Shown: positions 1-9,457, counted from the stretch's first letter. The stretch is 64,000 nucleotides of DNA from CAVVAE01 sp963746185 (GCA_963746185.1 CAVVAE010000004.1:1922001-1986000); one strand, 5' to 3'. Notes: generated by a model not told the origin, from the sequence alone. Numbers and translations are program-made.

Positions 1-445
1 CAAACTCGTGCTTGTACGCCGAGAAAGCCCTCTCCACCGGGTCGCGCAACATGACGACCAGCTTGATGTTCGGAAGGTCTTGGGCGATCCGATCGAGAGC
101 AAAGGGGTGGAAGAGGTAGTACGTGCATGCCTCGAAGGCCATGGGTGGTCCGACCTTCGCGGTTCGGCGTCGCGCCGAACCTGCGAGCGGGAAGTGGCCG
201 TGGTACCAGTTTTCGCCGCGGTGATAGTTCAAGGTGAAGTAGTCAATGCCCTTCTCCACCGGAGGCCGCATGACTTGCGGGTGCTCGGACAAGGACTTGA
301 AGATCGATGTCGTGCCGCACCGCTGCGCCCCGATCACCAGGAACTTCGGCTGCAGCCGCAGGGCGGCCGTGGCTACGCCGAATCGGTTGTACGTCGCACG
401 CGCGGCAGGCTGAAGGGGCCTCGGCACAAGCTTGCGGAGACGCAT
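1..445 (-). CDS. Sulfotransferase, partial (C-terminus beyond window)
   Basis: Translating the minus strand from the ATG at 445-443 gives an open frame of 148 residues that runs off the left edge. It has the two PAPS-binding elements of the P-loop sulfotransferase family: a 5'-phosphosulfate loop (GAQRCGTTSIF, about residues 39-49) and a 3'-phosphate motif with the context RDPVERAFSAY (about residues 136-146). This matches heparan-sulfate-type sulfotransferases, which transfer sulfate from PAPS to a glycan. GAGGAAAGG lies 7 bases upstream of the ATG. It is divergent from the glycosyltransferase at 675, consistent with a glycan locus. The acceptor cannot be read from sequence, and the C-terminal part is missing only because of the window edge. 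Confidence 0.85.
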   Translation of the reverse strand, partial: MRLRKLVPRPLQPAARATYNRFGVATAALRLQPKFLVIGAQRCGTTSIFKSLSEHPQVMRPPVEKGIDYFTLNYHRGENWYHGHFPLAGSARRRTAKVGPPMAFEACTYYLFHPFALDRIAQDLPNIKLVVMLRDPVERAFSAYKHEF

Positions 446-674
446 CGATGAACCTTTCCTCACTCTCGACGCTGCCCACCCGGCTCAATTCCTCGCGCGC
501 TACCGGGCGCGAGGTCGCGCAACTGGTAGGAGGTGCCATCAGCATCGAACGAGTGCTCAGCATAGTGAAGGCGGCTCCGCGGGGAGGTGCAAATGTCAAT
601 CCTGATGCCTCGTCGTCAGGTCACTCTGGCGGAAGCTGCCGCGTGAGGGTCGTCGCGGATCTAGGCTTGACCGC

Positions 675-1661
675 ATGGGCGCCGGCGGTGGAGCGAGGGG
701 TGGGACCCTTCTCGTCGCCTCGACCGGGGGACACCTCGAGGAGCTCTTTCGACTCAAGGATCGGTTGACTCCAGCGGTGGACGACGCCGAGTGGGTTACC
801 TTCGACACATCCCAATCGCGTTCACTGCTGGCGGATGCGACCGTTCACCATGTGCGGTACGTCGCGCCACGGGCATACGCGGCCGCGATCGCGACTCTGG
901 TCGACGCGCACCGCATCCTGCGTGCCCACCGGTACGACCGGGTCGTCTCTACAGGCGCCGGCGTCGCCATCCCGCTTCTGACTGCAGCGCGGATGCGCGG
1001 CATTCCCTGCCACTACATCGAGAGCGCTGCTCGTTCGGAGGGGCCAAGCTTCACGGGTTCGCTGGTCTCGCGCTTGCCGGGCGTACGGCTCTACACGCAG
1101 TACCAGCGATGGGCCAGCAGGCGATGGAACTACCGCGGCTCACTCTTCGACCAGTTCGAGGTCGGATCAACCACATCTGGAAGCGCGCCCGAGGCGAACC
1201 GTGTCGTGGTGACGCTGGGGACGATGGAAACCTACGGCTTCCGCCGCGCCCTGGAACGACTGGTGAAACTGCTGCCCGAGGTGCTCGCCCCGGATGCCGA
1301 GGTGCTGTGGCAGGTCGGTGTGACCGATGCATCAGGACTAGGGATCGAGGGCCGCGTCAGCGTCCCGGCTCATGAGTTGCGTGCAGCGATTGACGACGCA
1401 GACCTGGTGATCGCGCACAGCGGTGTGGGCTCGGCGCTCACCGCACTCGAGGCTGGCCATAGCCCGGTCCTGCTGCCGCGATCGCACGCGCACGCCGAGC
1501 ACGTCGACGATCACCAGCAGCTGATCGGGTCAGAGCTCAAGTCACGAGGACTAGCCGTATGTCGTGACCCGGACGACTTGATTGCCGATGACCTCATGCA
1601 GGCCATGGCCGCCACGGTCTCAGCTGCGGCGGCACCCGCCCCGTTTCAGCTGATCGAGTGA
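675..1661 (+). CDS. Glycosyltransferase, Alg14/Alg13-like (GT-B fold)
   Basis: A 328-residue protein. The N-terminal half resembles Alg14/EpsE-type subunits (VASTGGHLEEL near residue 14; STGAGVAIPLL near 92). The C-terminal half resembles Alg13/MurG UDP-sugar binding domains (VTLGTMETYGFRR near 176; IAHSGVGSALTALEAG near 246; HAHAEHVDDHQ near 272). It looks like a single-chain fusion of the two halves that form UDP-GlcNAc transferase in eukaryotes and are often separate genes in bacterial polysaccharide loci. It probably transfers a nucleotide-activated sugar at the cytoplasmic membrane face. The start is the only ATG before the TGGH motif, and no strong ribosome site was seen. Sugar and acceptor are unknown. 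Confidence 0.8.
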   Translation: MGAGGGARGGTLLVASTGGHLEELFRLKDRLTPAVDDAEWVTFDTSQSRSLLADATVHHVRYVAPRAYAAAIATLVDAHRILRAHRYDRVVSTGAGVAIPLLTAARMRGIPCHYIESAARSEGPSFTGSLVSRLPGVRLYTQYQRWASRRWNYRGSLFDQFEVGSTTSGSAPEANRVVVTLGTMETYGFRRALERLVKLLPEVLAPDAEVLWQVGVTDASGLGIEGRVSVPAHELRAAIDDADLVIAHSGVGSALTALEAGHSPVLLPRSHAHAEHVDDHQQLIGSELKSRGLAVCRDPDDLIADDLMQAMAATVSAAAAPAPFQLIE

Positions 1662-1679
1662 CCCGGCCGCGCGGCAGTC

Positions 1680-2699
1680 CTAGAGCTGGTTGAGCCAGGG
1701 GTCCTGACCCATCTCTGCCACCGTGCTGAGCACCTCGTCGTTCAGTCCGAGACGGTAGTCGCAGACGACGTGTCCGGTGTGGTCCCACAGACTCACGGCT
1801 TTGACCTGCGGATAGTCCTCCAGCACATCTGGTATCTCGGCGTACCACTCTGCGGTCTTCTCAGGGTCGTCGGGATAGAGGACAGACCCGGCTTCGCTGA
1901 TCATCATCGGCTTGTTGGGGTCCATGCCGATAGCCGGTCCTACGTCGTGCACCCAGTTGTAGACAAGCTCGATGTCGAATCGGAACGAGGTGTAGAGAGC
2001 AGGGTCGACCTGTCCGCCGCGGCAGCCGGACTGGTTGTACACGTCCCAGCTGATCCAGTCGACGTAGTCGTCGCCTGGCCAGAGTTGGGCGGCTCGATCG
2101 AACGACGGCGCCCAACCCAGGAAAACCCAGACCCACACGGCGTTGGTCGCACCGGCGGCCGCGTAGACCTCGTGCATGTGTCGCCACGCGGCGATGAAGT
2201 CTGCCGTGCTCCCCAGTGCCGCACGTTGCGGCTGGTCGACCTCGTGCTCGAAGGTGACGAACACCGGACTCTTCACAGCGGCGATGCCTCGCGCCTGCTT
2301 TCGGATCTGGGCGTCGAACTGGCCGGCAGCGATGGCGGCCCAGGTGCCGGAGGACGACGCCACCGCATCGAGTTCCGCTGAGTCGATCGACACATGCAAG
2401 AGTTTCCCGTCATCCACCGCCGCCTGGTCGGCCTCGTCCGGGATCGGGTCATCGAGGCTATGGAAGCGGTAGACCATGTCGAAGGACCGGCCCATGCTCG
2501 CTTCAGCGGCGTCCAATGCTTCTGCCGTCGGCTCTTGGGCCGTGACTCCCAGGAGAGCCCCGCACGAGGGCACGAGCTTGGACGACAGTTCTCCACAGTC
2601 CTCGTCTTGAGATGACGAGGTCTCGTTGCAGCCCGCGACCAGAATCGCGAGGGAACTCAATGTCAGCGCGGGAATCTGCAGCCGCGTTCGGCGAACCAT
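1680..2699 (-). CDS. GH26-like glycoside hydrolase lipoprotein
   Basis: A 339-residue exported lipoprotein. It starts at the ATG 2699 with MVRRTR, a hydrophobic stretch and lipobox LVAGC (Cys about 25). The body has (beta/alpha)8 glycosidase features: an acid/base candidate in TFEHEVDQP, VFLGWAPSFDRA, and a nucleophile candidate in MISEAGS, spaced as in GH26 mannanases and related exopolysaccharide-locus hydrolases. It likely trims or processes an extracellular glycan. The open frame continues upstream to 4205, but that part is antisense to the sulfotransferase and glycosyltransferase genes and is not protein-like. Substrate and exact GH family are inferred from motif spacing only. Confidence 0.72.
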   Translation of the reverse strand: MVRRTRLQIPALTLSSLAILVAGCNETSSSQDEDCGELSSKLVPSCGALLGVTAQEPTAEALDAAEASMGRSFDMVYRFHSLDDPIPDEADQAAVDDGKLLHVSIDSAELDAVASSSGTWAAIAAGQFDAQIRKQARGIAAVKSPVFVTFEHEVDQPQRAALGSTADFIAAWRHMHEVYAAAGATNAVWVWVFLGWAPSFDRAAQLWPGDDYVDWISWDVYNQSGCRGGQVDPALYTSFRFDIELVYNWVHDVGPAIGMDPNKPMMISEAGSVLYPDDPEKTAEWYAEIPDVLEDYPQVKAVSLWDHTGHVVCDYRLGLNDEVLSTVAEMGQDPWLNQL

Positions 2700-2783
2700 C
2701 GTGTTGCGAACTCCCACGTCGGACTGCACCCCCCCTCTAGGATCATCATCGTAACGGCACGACCCCAACGCTTGGAGCCATGG

Positions 2784-3701
2784 ATGAACGATGACCCTGC
2801 GCACGAGCAGGTGGACGTCGACTCGTCTGGCCCCATTCTCATCACCGGGATGCCTCGCTCTGGAACGACGTGGTTGGCGCGACTGTGCGCGATGGCACCG
2901 GGCACAGCTTTGGCAGGTCGGGAGCCGATGAATCCCCGGGGCAGGCAGTACGCCCTGGCCCACACGTTGTCCGGATGGGCGCGTCTGGAAAACCCCGACA
3001 AGCGTCAGCGGCGAGCGCTGCGAACGGCGTACACCGGCCTGAATCCCTTGGTGTACAGCCGATACGGCCACCGTCAATGGGCGGCACCGCTGCCGTGGAC
3101 GCGGCTGATCGTGAAGGATCCGTTTGCGGTGCTGTCGATCCCTGCGATCTCCCGTACGACTCACGCACGGACGGTGGTCGTGTATCGCCACCCCGGAGCC
3201 ATGCTCGCGAGCTACCGGCGGATGGGGTGGGAGCCAGACCTCGAGGAGCTCCAGCCGGTACTGCGTGACTACAGGAAGACGTCGGGCGACACATCCCCTG
3301 ACGTTCGTGACCTGCCAGCCTCTGGCGAGGTGAGCGAGGCCGAGGCGATGGGTCGGTTCTGGGCCTCGTTGTACGCCGTGGTGCTGCACGACATGGACGC
3401 CCAGGCGGACGTCGTCCTGGTCTCTCACGAGGAGTTGGCAGCTGGCGGAACTGCGGCCGGCCTTCGGCTGTTTGACACTCTCGGCCTGTCCTGGGGCAAA
3501 GAGGCAGCGGCCGAGATGGCCAAGGAGAGCGCGAACTCGGGGGCTGTGCAAGCGAATCAACTTCACGACTTCGACCGGCCGCCGGCGCAGGTCGCGACCG
3601 CTTGGCGGACCAAGCTCGCGGCTGGCGAGCTCGAAGCGATCGAGGGGGCCACGGTCACCATGCGCCAGCGATTGGCCGCACGCCGCTTCGCCCTGACGTA
3701 G
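2784..3701 (+). CDS. P-loop sulfotransferase
   Basis: About 305 residues. The PAPS 5' loop TGMPRSGTTWLARL lies near residue 20 and the 3'-phosphate element VVVYRHPGAMLASYRRMG near residue 133, with VSHEEL further on, typical of bacterial sulfotransferases. The ATG at 2784 is preferred because GGAG sits 6 bases upstream; an in-frame TTG at 2772 is the alternative. It is divergent from the GH26-like lipoprotein and convergent with the GT2 gene. It is the second of three sulfotransferases in the first 17 kb, which strengthens the case that a sulfated surface or secreted glycan is made here. Acceptor unknown. Confidence 0.83.
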   Translation: MNDDPAHEQVDVDSSGPILITGMPRSGTTWLARLCAMAPGTALAGREPMNPRGRQYALAHTLSGWARLENPDKRQRRALRTAYTGLNPLVYSRYGHRQWAAPLPWTRLIVKDPFAVLSIPAISRTTHARTVVVYRHPGAMLASYRRMGWEPDLEELQPVLRDYRKTSGDTSPDVRDLPASGEVSEAEAMGRFWASLYAVVLHDMDAQADVVLVSHEELAAGGTAAGLRLFDTLGLSWGKEAAAEMAKESANSGAVQANQLHDFDRPPAQVATAWRTKLAAGELEAIEGATVTMRQRLAARRFALT

Positions 3702-3714
3702 GCGGTCTAGGTCA

Positions 3715-4758
3715 TCAGATCCCGCGGCCGTGCCGGTTGAGCTGCTGCTGGATCCAGCCCCCCGGAACTCCCGCGGTGACGCACAGGGCCAACACCGTGC
3801 GCGGCTCTTTCCAGTTCGACCTGATTGCCTGGCGGGCGTAGCGCCACGCCGTACGACGCTCGCCCAGCACGGCGTGCCCAAACGCCAGCTTGCTGTACTG
3901 CAGCCCCGCACCGATCGGATCGCGTCGGATCTCAGGGTGGTGGTCGAGCAACCAGCTATGCGCTTCGTTCTTGTCTCGCCAGGCGTCGTTGAAGTACGAC
4001 GTCTGACCCCAGAGGATCTCGACGAATGGCTCATCGATGTGCAGGACCGGCCTTCGGCGTGCTGCTCGCAGCAGCAGGTCCCAGTCCTCCGCCATGCTGC
4101 GGGGAAGGGTCTCGTCGACCAGGCCGAACCCCTCGAGCATTGCCTGCCGTCGGAAGACAAACGACGAGGAGTGCAGCATCGCCATCCGAGATCGGGCCAT
4201 GTCATCGATGGTGACCTCGTCGGCGCCCGCGAGCCGGTCTGTGCGCGTGCCGTCGAAGTTGACCGTCATTGCGGTCGTGACGAACTCCGCTTCGGGCTCG
4301 TCCATGAGGCGGCGCACCTGTGCCTGCAGCTTGCCCGGCAACCAGACATCGTCATCGTCACAGAAGCCGATGATCTCAGTGGTGAGTGCCAGCACGCCGG
4401 TGTTTCGGCCCCCGGCGAGGCCAGGGGTGCGCTCGTTGGCCATCACGCTGACGCTTCGGTTCGGGTCGTCGCGTTGGAGCGTGACGTCTGGCTCTGCCTT
4501 GTCGAAGACGACAACGACCTCGATGACCCCCGGGTAGGCCTGGTCGAGGATTGACTCGAGTGCTTGCCGCATCAGCACCGGTCTGTTGTGAGTGACCAGA
4601 ACGACGCCCACCCGAGGGTAGGCGTCGCTGTCGTCTTGTGCAGGGCTCGTCACGGTTCCTCGCAGTCGTTCGGCATCTTCGAGGGAGTATCTCAGGACGC
4701 CAGCAGGGTCGGGGCTTGAACGCCAAAGGAAGGCAGCCTTAGGTGAGCAGGCAATCAC
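3715..4758 (-). CDS. Family 2 glycosyltransferase
   Basis: A 347-residue protein with the GT-A fold signature of GT2 enzymes: VGVVLVTHNRPVLMRQAL near residue 50, GLAGGRNTGVLAL near 112, and the metal/nucleotide-binding acidic cluster FCDDDDVW near 131, followed by EDWDLLLRA typical of the acceptor-side Glu-Asp-Trp motif. It would use a nucleotide sugar at the cytoplasmic face to extend a polysaccharide or glycolipid. The start taken is GTG 4758. It is convergent with the sulfotransferase at 2784 and has 13 bases between stops. Specificity cannot be assigned. Confidence 0.85.
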   Translation of the reverse strand: MIACSPKAAFLWRSSPDPAGVLRYSLEDAERLRGTVTSPAQDDSDAYPRVGVVLVTHNRPVLMRQALESILDQAYPGVIEVVVVFDKAEPDVTLQRDDPNRSVSVMANERTPGLAGGRNTGVLALTTEIIGFCDDDDVWLPGKLQAQVRRLMDEPEAEFVTTAMTVNFDGTRTDRLAGADEVTIDDMARSRMAMLHSSSFVFRRQAMLEGFGLVDETLPRSMAEDWDLLLRAARRRPVLHIDEPFVEILWGQTSYFNDAWRDKNEAHSWLLDHHPEIRRDPIGAGLQYSKLAFGHAVLGERRTAWRYARQAIRSNWKEPRTVLALCVTAGVPGGWIQQQLNRHGRGI

Positions 4759-4946
4759 CCTCTGCTAAGTCTTTTCGTCCGGAACGTAACCGTTGGTAAT
4801 CGATAAGCAACTGGTTGTCGACGCTGCCAATAAACCTTGCCGATTGGTGCCCGAAGATCACCCATTTCGCTGCGATCGGAGAAACCCCCGTGTCACCATC
4901 GCTTCGTCGCGAGCGCGACCGTTCGGTCTCGAAATCGAGGGTTTAC

Positions 4947-7900
4947 ATGAAGATTTACCGCATCAGCCTTGCCGCCATTCTGACGGCGGCTTTGACCCTG
5001 ACAATCCCCAGCATGGCGCCCACTCAAGCGGCCCAGCCCTCGGCTCCGGTGCCGAGTCCAGGCGCAATGCCCAATGCGGTGCCAGGGACGAACACGCCAG
5101 CTGTTGACGACGGTGATGTTCGAGCCATCGCCAAGGTCGGCAGCACGATGGTGGTCGGGGGCAACTTCACGAGCGTCGCGGGCCAGCCCCGCAGCAAAGT
5201 CTTTGCTTTCAATGCGAGCACCGGGGCATTGAGCACCACGTTCCACCCTGCGGTCACCGGTGCGGTCTTCTCCGTCATTCCCGGGCCAGTAGCCAACACC
5301 GTCTATCTCGGTGGGCAATTCACCGCGGTCGGCGGGACCGCTGTGAATGACCTGGTATTGGTGCGCACCACAGACGGCAGCATTGTCACTTCGTTCCAGG
5401 CACCGTCGTTGCTTTCGGGACAGGTCAACGACCTGGTACTGCGAGGCAACCGGCTCTACCTGGCCGGGACCTTCCCGAAGGTCGGCGGAGTCAATCACGC
5501 CGGTTTGGCAGCTCTCAACGCGACGACTGGGGCGCTCGACCCATTCATGAACGTGCAGCTGTCCGGTCACCACAACGACACGGGTGGCGGAGCGCAGGGC
5601 GCCGTTGGCCCGTGGGGCATCGACGTGACACCCGATGGCAGCAAGATGGTCGTGATCGGCAACTTCAAGGTCGCTGACGGCTTGCCGCGTGACCAGGTCG
5701 CCCTCATCGAACTGACCGGCGCAAGCGCTGCCGTGCAGGCCAACTGGAACACTTCGCGATTCGCCCCTCTGTGCTTCAACTGGGCGTTTGACTCCTACGT
5801 ACGCGGAGTGTCCTTCTCTCCCGACGGTTCCTACTTCGCGATTGCCGCGACTGGCGGCCCCAACTTCGGCACGCTTTGTGACGCCGTGTCTCGCTGGGAG
5901 ACCAACGCCACGGGTTCCGACGTGCAACCCACGTGGGTCAACGAGTCCGGTGGCGACACGGTGTGGGCAGTGTCCATCACTGACACAGCGATCTTCGTTG
6001 GTGGTCACCAGCGCTGGGCGAACAACCCCAACGGCGGCGACAGTGCCGGCGCCGGCGCGGTGCCGAGGCCCGGCCTCCAAGCTCTTGAGCCGATCAGCGG
6101 TCGCCCCTTGCAGTGGAACCCCGGGCGCAACCCACCCGGCAAGTCTGTCTACGCCCTGCTGGCAACGGCTGACGGCCTGTATGTCGGGTCGAACACCGAC
6201 TGGATCGGGAACCGCAAGTACAAGCGTCAGAAGCTCGCCTTCTTCCCCTACGCCGGCGGCGTACCGGTCGCGGACACGACGGTCGGCGAGCTCCCAGGAG
6301 CCGTCTATCTCGGTGGATCGCAGGCAACCAACGTGCTCTACCGCGTCAATGCGGGCGGTCCCACCCTGCCGTCTCTCGACAGTGGTCCGGACTGGGCCGG
6401 GGACTCTGACGCCGACAGCCCGTACCGCAACGGTGGCAGCAACACCGGCGCTTGGGACCCGGTTCCCTCCGTCGATGGGTCGGTGCCCGCCTCAACGCCA
6501 CGCGCGGTCTTCAACACCGAACGCTGGGATCCAGGTGACGGCGACGAGATGGAATGGCAGTTCCCGGTCGTCTCGGGTTCGCCTATTGAAGTGCGCCTCT
6601 ACCTTGCCAACCGTTGCAGCTGCACCAGCGACGTTGGATCACGAGTGTTCGACGTCGATCTCAACGGTCAACCGTGGATCAACGACGAGGATCTGGTCGC
6701 CGATGTGGGTGACCAGACGGGCACGATGAAGAGCCTTGACCTCACCGCTCCAGCCAGCGGCACGATCACCATCTCGTTCCGGCATGAAGTGGAGAACACC
6801 CTCGTCAACGGAATCGAGATCGTCCGTACGGACATCACGCCGCCGACGACGAATGTGCTCTACCGCGTCAACGCCGGTGGCCCGACCATCCAATCGCTCG
6901 ACGGCGGCCAGAACTGGTCCGGCGACAGTGACGCCGACAGCCCGTTCCGCAACAGCGAGAACAACGCTGCGGGTTGGGACCCGGTCCAGACAGTCGACTC
7001 GACCGTTCCCGACACGACGCCGTCCGCCATCTTCGACAGCGAGCGCTGGGACGGCGGAGAAGGCGACGAGATGCAATGGCAGTTCCCTGTCGCATCGGGT
7101 ACGCCGGTCGAAGTGCGCCTCTACCTTGCCAACCGATGCACCTGCACCAGCGATGTTGGATCACGAGTGTTCGACGTTGAGCTCAACGGTCAACTGTGGA
7201 TCAACGACGAGGATCTCGTCGCCGACGTCGGTGACCAGACGGGCACGATGAAGAAGATCCAGCTCAATGTGCCAGCGAGCGGAGAGATCAACCTCAGGTT
7301 CGTGCACCAGGTGGAAAACCCGCTCGTCAACGGCATCGAGATCGTGCGCACGGACGTCAACCCCGACGCAGGTACCGGCGCGAACAGCCTCAAGGCCGTT
7401 GCGTTCGACGGTACGACGGCCGGCTCGCCTCAGGACGTCGCCAACGGCGGCATCTTGTGGAGCCGCGTTCGTGGCGCGTTCATGGTGGGGAACACCGTGT
7501 TCTACGGCTACACCGACGGTTTCCTCTACTCACGCAGCTTCAACGGAACCACGTTCGGGGCGGCCAAGAAGATCGACCCGTATCACGACCCGGTGTGGGC
7601 GAACGTCGACAACAACCTCGGCGGAACGTTCAATGGCGCCTCGCCGAGCCTGTACAGCCAGATGCCCAACGTGACGGGCATGTACTACTCGGATGGCCGG
7701 CTGTACTACACGTTGTTCGGTGACTCGGAACTGCACTGGCGCTGGTTCAGCCCAGACAGTGGCATCGTCGACGAGCGGTCGGAGGTCGTGCCCAGCAGTG
7801 TCAGCTTCGGCGACGCGAACGGCATGTTCGTCAGTGGCGGTTCGCTCTACTACGTCTCGAAGACGGACGGCAACATGCGCAAGGTTGCGTTCTCCAACGG

Positions 7901-7997
7901 TGAGGTCACGGGTGCCTCGAGCATCGTCAGTGGCCCCGCCAGGATGGCGTCAACTGGAGCAACCGGGCCCTCTTCCTCAACGGGGGAGCGCACGTGA
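4947..7997 (+). CDS. Secreted multidomain surface protein P1, N-terminal part (frameshifted)
   Basis: The first part of a large exported protein. ATG 4947 opens a Sec signal peptide (MKIYRISLAAIL..., cleavage near residue 29). Residues about 45-460 are repeats of the kind GGxFTxVGGxxRxxLAxxxxxTG, typical of delta-60/Rax2-like propeller blades. Two malectin-like domains follow (about 461-629 and 635-808, each starting VLYRVNAGGPT), then a second repeat region (about 811-1010). The frame ends in non-homologous residues (about ARMASTG onward). P2 continues at the equivalent point with DGVDWRNRSLFLF, and here DGVNWSNRALFLN is encoded in the next frame. One missing base near 7940-7950 would restore a single protein to 9136 (about 1396 residues). 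It sits beside glycosyl- and sulfotransferases, so glycan binding is plausible but unproven. Confidence 0.75.
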   Translation: MKIYRISLAAILTAALTLTIPSMAPTQAAQPSAPVPSPGAMPNAVPGTNTPAVDDGDVRAIAKVGSTMVVGGNFTSVAGQPRSKVFAFNASTGALSTTFHPAVTGAVFSVIPGPVANTVYLGGQFTAVGGTAVNDLVLVRTTDGSIVTSFQAPSLLSGQVNDLVLRGNRLYLAGTFPKVGGVNHAGLAALNATTGALDPFMNVQLSGHHNDTGGGAQGAVGPWGIDVTPDGSKMVVIGNFKVADGLPRDQVALIELTGASAAVQANWNTSRFAPLCFNWAFDSYVRGVSFSPDGSYFAIAATGGPNFGTLCDAVSRWETNATGSDVQPTWVNESGGDTVWAVSITDTAIFVGGHQRWANNPNGGDSAGAGAVPRPGLQALEPISGRPLQWNPGRNPPGKSVYALLATADGLYVGSNTDWIGNRKYKRQKLAFFPYAGGVPVADTTVGELPGAVYLGGSQATNVLYRVNAGGPTLPSLDSGPDWAGDSDADSPYRNGGSNTGAWDPVPSVDGSVPASTPRAVFNTERWDPGDGDEMEWQFPVVSGSPIEVRLYLANRCSCTSDVGSRVFDVDLNGQPWINDEDLVADVGDQTGTMKSLDLTAPASGTITISFRHEVENTLVNGIEIVRTDITPPTTNVLYRVNAGGPTIQSLDGGQNWSGDSDADSPFRNSENNAAGWDPVQTVDSTVPDTTPSAIFDSERWDGGEGDEMQWQFPVASGTPVEVRLYLANRCTCTSDVGSRVFDVELNGQLWINDEDLVADVGDQTGTMKKIQLNVPASGEINLRFVHQVENPLVNGIEIVRTDVNPDAGTGANSLKAVAFDGTTAGSPQDVANGGILWSRVRGAFMVGNTVFYGYTDGFLYSRSFNGTTFGAAKKIDPYHDPVWANVDNNLGGTFNGASPSLYSQMPNVTGMYYSDGRLYYTLFGDSELHWRWFSPDSGIVDERSEVVPSSVSFGDANGMFVSGGSLYYVSKTDGNMRKVAFSNGEVTGASSIVSGPARMASTGATGPSSSTGERT
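6337..7359 (+). repeat. Tandem duplication of malectin-like domain in P1
   Basis: Two copies of about 500 bases (about 6337-6835 and 6856-7359) encode successive malectin-like (CBM57-type) domains. Long stretches match at the DNA level, for example the segments around 6595-6740 and 7112-7255, both encoding VRLYLANRC followed by TSDVGSRVFDV. P2 has one such domain and P3 has none at the equivalent position, so copy number varies among the paralogues. Confidence 0.75.
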
Positions 7998-9136
7998 ATG
8001 TGGGTCCGACGGCCCGCTTCAGCTCGAACTGCTCGTTCTTGCACTGCGACTTCGACGGGGTGACGTCCACAGATTCGGACGGCGAGATCGACTCGTACGC
8101 CTGGGACTTCGGTGACACGAAGACCGGCACCGGAGTGAGTCCTGGACACAACTACACGGCGGCCGGTCAGTACACCGTGACCCTCACGGTGACTGATGAC
8201 GATGGCGCCATCAACTCGGTGAGCCATCAGGTCAACGTTGCGGAGCCGCCGAACCAGCCGCCCACAGCTGTCTTCGGGTCGAGCTGTCTGGGAATGGCGT
8301 GCTCGTTCGACAGCGTCGGATCAGCCGACACAGACGGCACAGTCGATTCCTACCACTGGGACTTCGGTGATGGTGCGACGGCCAACGGCCCGACGGCTTC
8401 GCACACGTATGTCACCGCCGCCACCTACACGGTCGTGCTGACCGTCACCGACAACGACAACGCGACGGGCGACGTGAGCCATCAAGTCACGGTGCCCGTG
8501 GTGAGCAACGTGTCGTTCGTGGGTGCCAACCACTCGATTGCCGGTTCCAAGAAGGTCAAGTCGGCTGCCGTTCCGAGTGGGGTTCAAGCGGGTGACACGA
8601 TGGTTCTCGCCTTCACACGAGCTCCGACCGCCACCTGGACGGGGCCGTCAGGGGTGACCGGTTGGACTCAGCGTGACACCTTCACGAACGGCACCATGGT
8701 CTCGACGGTATGGACGAAGACCGCCACGGCCAGCGACCTCGGGAAAACCGTCACGATGAACTCAAGCGCCTTCGCCCTTGGGGCATTGACGCTGGCGGCG
8801 TACTCGGGAGTCGACGGGACAGCGGTACCGACTGTGGTCCACCGCGGTGACACGTCAACGGCGTCACACATGACTCCTACGGCGACAGCCACCGCTGGCG
8901 CCTGGGCGGTGTCGATGTGGATCGACCGGTCGACAGCCACCTCGGCGTGGACGGCACCGGCTGGTGTGAGCGTCCGAGACACGGTGATCGATACCGGAGG
9001 CACCCGCTTCGGCTCCTTGCTGGCCGACTCGGGAGGTCCGGTCGCGGCCGGGCTGTACGGCGGCCTCACGGCCACGAGCAACACGGTCAGTGTGCGCGGC
9101 ATCATGTTCACGATCCTGCTCAAGCCGGCCGGCTGA
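7994..9136 (+). CDS. P1 C-terminal part: two PKD domains plus shared C-terminal domain
   Basis: A 380-residue frame from GTG 7994, overlapping the previous stop by GTGA. It holds two PKD domains (each with a Cys pair at its start and the YxWDFGD core, about residues 1-83 and 88-170) and the C-terminal beta-rich domain found in five proteins here (about 173-380: FVGANHS, GDTMVLAFTRA, TWTGPSGVTGWTQ, YSGVD, LLADSGGPV, ending in ILLKPAG). It has no signal peptide, so alone it would stay cytoplasmic, which argues that it is the detached 3' end of P1. If expressed separately, the GTGA overlap could allow translational coupling. Comparison with P2 makes a single-base deletion the simpler reading. 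Confidence 0.75.
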   Translation: MNVGPTARFSSNCSFLHCDFDGVTSTDSDGEIDSYAWDFGDTKTGTGVSPGHNYTAAGQYTVTLTVTDDDGAINSVSHQVNVAEPPNQPPTAVFGSSCLGMACSFDSVGSADTDGTVDSYHWDFGDGATANGPTASHTYVTAATYTVVLTVTDNDNATGDVSHQVTVPVVSNVSFVGANHSIAGSKKVKSAAVPSGVQAGDTMVLAFTRAPTATWTGPSGVTGWTQRDTFTNGTMVSTVWTKTATASDLGKTVTMNSSAFALGALTLAAYSGVDGTAVPTVVHRGDTSTASHMTPTATATAGAWAVSMWIDRSTATSAWTAPAGVSVRDTVIDTGGTRFGSLLADSGGPVAAGLYGGLTATSNTVSVRGIMFTILLKPAG

Positions 9137-9177
9137 GCGCGGGCGGGACCAACGGCAAGACGGTCAAGAGGGAGGGC

Positions 9178-9208
9178 GTTCGGCGGCAGCACAGTGCTGC
9201 CGCCGAAC
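9178..9208 (+). terminator. Perfect 15-bp hairpin after P1
   Basis: GTTCGGCGGCAGCAC at 9178-9192 is followed after one base by its exact reverse complement at 9194-9208. It lies about 40 bases after the P1 stop. There is no clear T-run, as is common for actinobacterial terminators. Confidence 0.75.
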
Positions 9209-9457
9209 GGCGCCAACACCCTGCAGTGAGTGACGAAAGAATTACTCATTCAGCATTAAGTCTCAAGAATTCATTTCCTCACAAGAACTTTTGCAGCCGT
9301 CATTTCCCTTACGAAATGTAGCGCCATTTCGACGCAGAGTAATAACATCATTTCTGACCCTTGACAAATGCGGAATTCGCGTACACACGCGTAAATGCTG
9401 TGTCACGCTCTCTTCGGAGCAGGTCAGCTCCCGACAATGCACACATCGAGGGGTCAC
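9209..9457 (+). promoter_or_regulatory. AT-richer intergenic leader upstream of P2
   Basis: The 320-base gap between P1 and P2 holds the hairpin at 9178-9208 and then a stretch (about 9235-9400) visibly richer in A/T than its surroundings, a likely promoter and 5' leader for P2. TTGACA occurs at 9362-9367 as a possible -35 element, but no confident -10 was picked. GAGGGG lies 5 bases before the P2 ATG. No other gene was found here. Confidence 0.4.

Noticed and set aside
1680..4205. An 841-residue open frame on the minus strand
   Set aside because: Only 1680-2699 is protein-like (signal, lipobox, GH26-like). The rest is antisense to well-supported sulfotransferase and GT2 genes.
7940..7997. 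Programmed -1 ribosomal frameshift in P1
   Set aside because: No X-XXY-YYZ slippery heptamer or strong downstream structure was seen at the junction; a missing base explains it more simply.
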